Part shown: positions 62,224 to 64,000 of the stretch, in pieces
Layout of the letters: each line of letters begins with the position of its first letter
How positions within the stretch are numbered: position 1 is the stretch's first letter
Assembly (NCBI GenBank): GCA_028875725.1
Contig: JAPPCR010000006.1
Span: 875,786 to 939,785, forward strand
DNA: 64,000 nucleotides
Direction: 5' to 3'
Origin: Acidobacteriota bacterium
Lineage (GTDB): Bacteria; Acidobacteriota; Thermoanaerobaculia; Multivoradales; Multivoraceae
Position numbers and translations under genes: made by a program
The notes under the pieces: model-generated
What the model saw: the letters and a program-made list of their open reading frames with translations, nothing else
Databases searched by the model: none
Told to the model about the DNA's origin: nothing

Positions 62224-63489
62224 CTAGCGGCGCAGGGGAGAGCGGCGGCGTCGTTCGTTGAGCGACCGCATTTCACGGTAGGGGGCCACTCCCTCGACTT
62301 CGCTACGAGGCAGCGGATGACCGAGCGCGAGCTCTATCTGGCGGACGATCGGCTTGTCGAGCCAGGTACCGATCGACGACACGACCCCTTCGGCGGCGCC
62401 GCGGGCGGTGCGGCCGGCGCGATGGATGTAGTCCTCCGCCGTGTCAGGCAGGTCGTAGTTCAGGATGTGCTCGATGCCCACAACGTCGATGCCGCGGGCG
62501 GCGATGTTCGTCGCCACCAGGATGCGATGACGACCGGCGCGGAAACTCTCGAGAGCGTCGACGCGGTGCTTCTGCGAGCGGTCCGAGTGGATGCGGGCGA
62601 CGCTATGCCGTCCTCGCTCCAGCACCCGGCACAGCCACTCGGCGTCGGAGCGGCGCTTGGTGAAGACGAGGGTCGATCCGGGGACCGAGTCGAGCAGCGC
62701 CAGGGCGCAGCTCTTCTTGTCCTTCTCGTCGACCAGGTAGAGGCGGTGTTCGATTCCGGAAGCGGCGCCGCGGGGCGCGAGGTCGATCCGGAGCGGGTCG
62801 TTCATGTAGCGCTGGGCCAGGCGCTCGATTGGGGGCGGCATGGTGGCCGAGAACAGCATCGTGTGCCGCCGGCTGGGCACCTGGGTCACGATCCGCTGCA
62901 CCTGGGGCATGAAGCCGAGGTCGAGCATGTGGTCGGCTTCGTCCAGCACGAGTTCCTCGACGTTGCGAAGGCTCACCGTGCCCCGTTCGGTGTGGTCCAG
63001 GAGTCGCCCGGGCGTTACGACCAGGACGTCGGGGTCCTGGCGCAACTGGTCGAACTGGGGTCCGATCTTCACGCCTCCGATCAGGCAGGCTGAGTTGACT
63101 CGCAGCGGGCTCTTGCGGAAGACGTCGAGGAAGGCCTTGGTCTGCAGGGCGATCTCGCGCGTGGGACAGACGACGAGCGCGCGCACGCCCTTGCCCCGGC
63201 CGAGCCGCTGGATGATCGGCAGGACGAACGCGGCCGTCTTGCCGGAGCCGGTTTCGGCCAGGCCGATCAGGTCCTTGCCGGCGAGCGCATCGGGGATCAC
63301 GTCGGCTTGGATCGGCGTCGGATGTTCGAAGCCGATCCCGGCGAGTACCTCCAGGATCTCCGGGTTCAGTCCGAGGCTGCGGAAGTCCCGGTTCGTCGTC
63401 TCGACGTGGTGTTGGGGTATCGCCGGCTCAGCGGGTGAATCGCCGACGTTGTTCGGGGCGCTTGTACCGTTCGCCACGGTGGTCATCAT
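62224..63489 (-). CDS. DEAD-box RNA helicase, RhlE-like
   Basis: About 421 residues from ATG 63489 (a tandem ATG ATG; GAGGGGCACT lies upstream). Motifs: GFEHPTPIQADVIP (Q), AETGSGKT (I), PTREIALQ (Ia), TPGRLLDH (Ib), DEADHMLDLGF (II), SATMPP (III), VFTKRRSDAEWL (IV), ATNIAARGIDVVGIEHILNYDLPDTAEDYIHRAGRTARG (V, VI). The C-terminal tail is short and basic (RRRRSPLRR). It should unwind rRNA or mRNA structures. It is the first gene of a two-gene operon with the MutS-like ATPase. Confidence 0.93.
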   Translation of the reverse strand: MMTTVANGTSAPNNVGDSPAEPAIPQHHVETTNRDFRSLGLNPEILEVLAGIGFEHPTPIQADVIPDALAGKDLIGLAETGSGKTAAFVLPIIQRLGRGKGVRALVVCPTREIALQTKAFLDVFRKSPLRVNSACLIGGVKIGPQFDQLRQDPDVLVVTPGRLLDHTERGTVSLRNVEELVLDEADHMLDLGFMPQVQRIVTQVPSRRHTMLFSATMPPPIERLAQRYMNDPLRIDLAPRGAASGIEHRLYLVDEKDKKSCALALLDSVPGSTLVFTKRRSDAEWLCRVLERGRHSVARIHSDRSQKHRVDALESFRAGRHRILVATNIAARGIDVVGIEHILNYDLPDTAEDYIHRAGRTARGAAEGVVSSIGTWLDKPIVRQIELALGHPLPRSEVEGVAPYREMRSLNERRRRSPLRR

Positions 63490-63548
63490 ACCAGTGCCCC
63501 TCGTGCCTGTAAGTGTTTGGTAGTCAGTGATTTCACGAGCGTGACAAG

Positions 63549-64000
63549 TCATTGGCGCCGAAGGCCGAGACGCTGCAGGAACCCGCGCCGCGCGGGTGCG
63601 AGCTGATCCGGCGGGTCGGCACTCCTCGCGATGCGGCCGCCACGGTCGGTCGCCTCGGCCCAGAACTGAAGGCTGCGGCCGCCGTGCTCGGCTTGCGTTA
63701 ACGTCGCCTCGAAGGCGATCTCGGCGGTTCTCCCGTTGCCCGCGCCGTCCGTGGCGGGCGACGGCTCAGGGTCGACCGATCTGAGTACCGCTTCGACGAT
63801 GTCGCCTTCCCCTCCGCGGTCGAACCAGCGCCAGAAGAAGCGCACCGAAACCACCTCGTAATCGTCCCGGGCACGAACCCGCAGCACCAGATCCTCACGA
63901 CGGTCGTACTCGACCTGATCCAGTCTCGAACCGTTCGCGGCCAGTATCTCGACGGCGGGGCTTCGCTGGTCGAGATCGTCCAGCAGGAACTTGAGGGTGG
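63549..64000 (-). CDS. C-terminal end of an unknown protein, cut by window edge
   Basis: The frame runs from the window end to TGA at 63549 (150 codons) without a start, so the N-terminal part is missing. The visible part has two segments of beta-strand character, with KFLLDDLDQRSPAVEILAAN, then LVLRVRARDDYEVVSVRFFWRW and FEATLTQAEHGGRSLQFWAEATDRG. The pattern v-x-A-x-D-D-Y-x-x-x-x-V-x-x-x-W is like that of Ig-like domains in large envelope proteins (such as DUF4175), but I do not identify it. The end is GFLQRLGLRRQ. It lies 59 bases upstream of the helicase start, in the same direction. Confidence 0.55.
   Translation of the reverse strand, partial: TLKFLLDDLDQRSPAVEILAANGSRLDQVEYDRREDLVLRVRARDDYEVVSVRFFWRWFDRGGEGDIVEAVLRSVDPEPSPATDGAGNGRTAEIAFEATLTQAEHGGRSLQFWAEATDRGGRIARSADPPDQLAPARRGFLQRLGLRRQ

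Overview
The window is a high-GC, densely coded bacterial chromosome segment. It holds 56 protein genes that I can support (two cut by the window edges), many joined by ATGA or GTGA overlaps. TonB-dependent uptake, TonB-like proteins, lipoproteins and periplasmic redox enzymes point to a diderm (Gram-negative type) cell. A member of a secreted-protein family that I associate with Acidobacteriota (45765-46853) and the general gene mix suggest Acidobacteriota or a near relative; that placement is inference. I found no rRNA, tRNA, CRISPR array, insertion sequence or replication origin. No gene-free stretch exceeds about 300 bases. Very long antisense ORFs are by-products of the high GC content.

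Region by region. 1-7.5 kb: a truncated DUF898 membrane protein, a duplicated LolA-like secreted protein, a TonB-dependent receptor, and a two-gene operon for DNA topoisomerase VI (B then A), an archaeal/plant-type enzyme that is rare in bacteria. 7.5-13.3 kb (mostly minus strand): an SCP2/sulfotransferase/DUF1214 operon, a methyltransferase plus secreted beta-lactamase-fold hydrolase, and an SDR. 13.3-19.9 kb: an Elp3-type tRNA-modifying enzyme coupled to nicotinate phosphoribosyltransferase and NAD synthetase, facing a nicotinamidase-like hydrolase, which together form an NAD salvage block. 20-23.6 kb: crotonase, SDR, and an overlapping enolase-superfamily racemase/OSBS with a GNAT partner. 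23.7-24.4 kb: a Phd/VapC toxin-antitoxin pair with a clear palindromic operator.

24.4-29.5 kb: a CoA-acylating-type aldehyde dehydrogenase, a Tat-exported Rieske protein, a PQQ alcohol dehydrogenase with the Asp-X-Asp metal site of lanthanide enzymes, and a short LuxE/PaaK-like acyl-adenylate ligase. 29.6-36 kb: an accessory, defence-like island with an Mrr-type nuclease, a DUF4268 nuclease-like protein, a VapBC45-type toxin-antitoxin pair, a TonB-C protein, a second sulfotransferase and a DUF429 protein.

36-42.5 kb: a tight six-gene operon with two alkaline-phosphatase-superfamily envelope enzymes, a small ribbon-helix-helix-like protein, a three-TM protein of possible Oxa1/EMC3 type, a dolichol-phosphate-mannose-synthase-like glycosyltransferase and a hot-dog thioesterase. 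This is the best candidate here for an undescribed envelope system. 42.5-49.4 kb: SDR, TauE-type permease, small membrane protein, two secreted proteins, TonB, an epimerase and endonuclease III. 49.4-56.7 kb: a Ski2-like helicase, TrmJ, a HAMP-SpoIIE phosphatase and polyphosphate kinase. 56.7-64 kb: crotonase, glpK-glpF, DUF2461, a MutS-like ATPase, an RhlE-type helicase and a truncated gene.

Three copies of a short GC-rich hairpin with a conserved tail (12.5, 18.8 and 21.6 kb) form a REP-like dispersed repeat placed in intergenic gaps.
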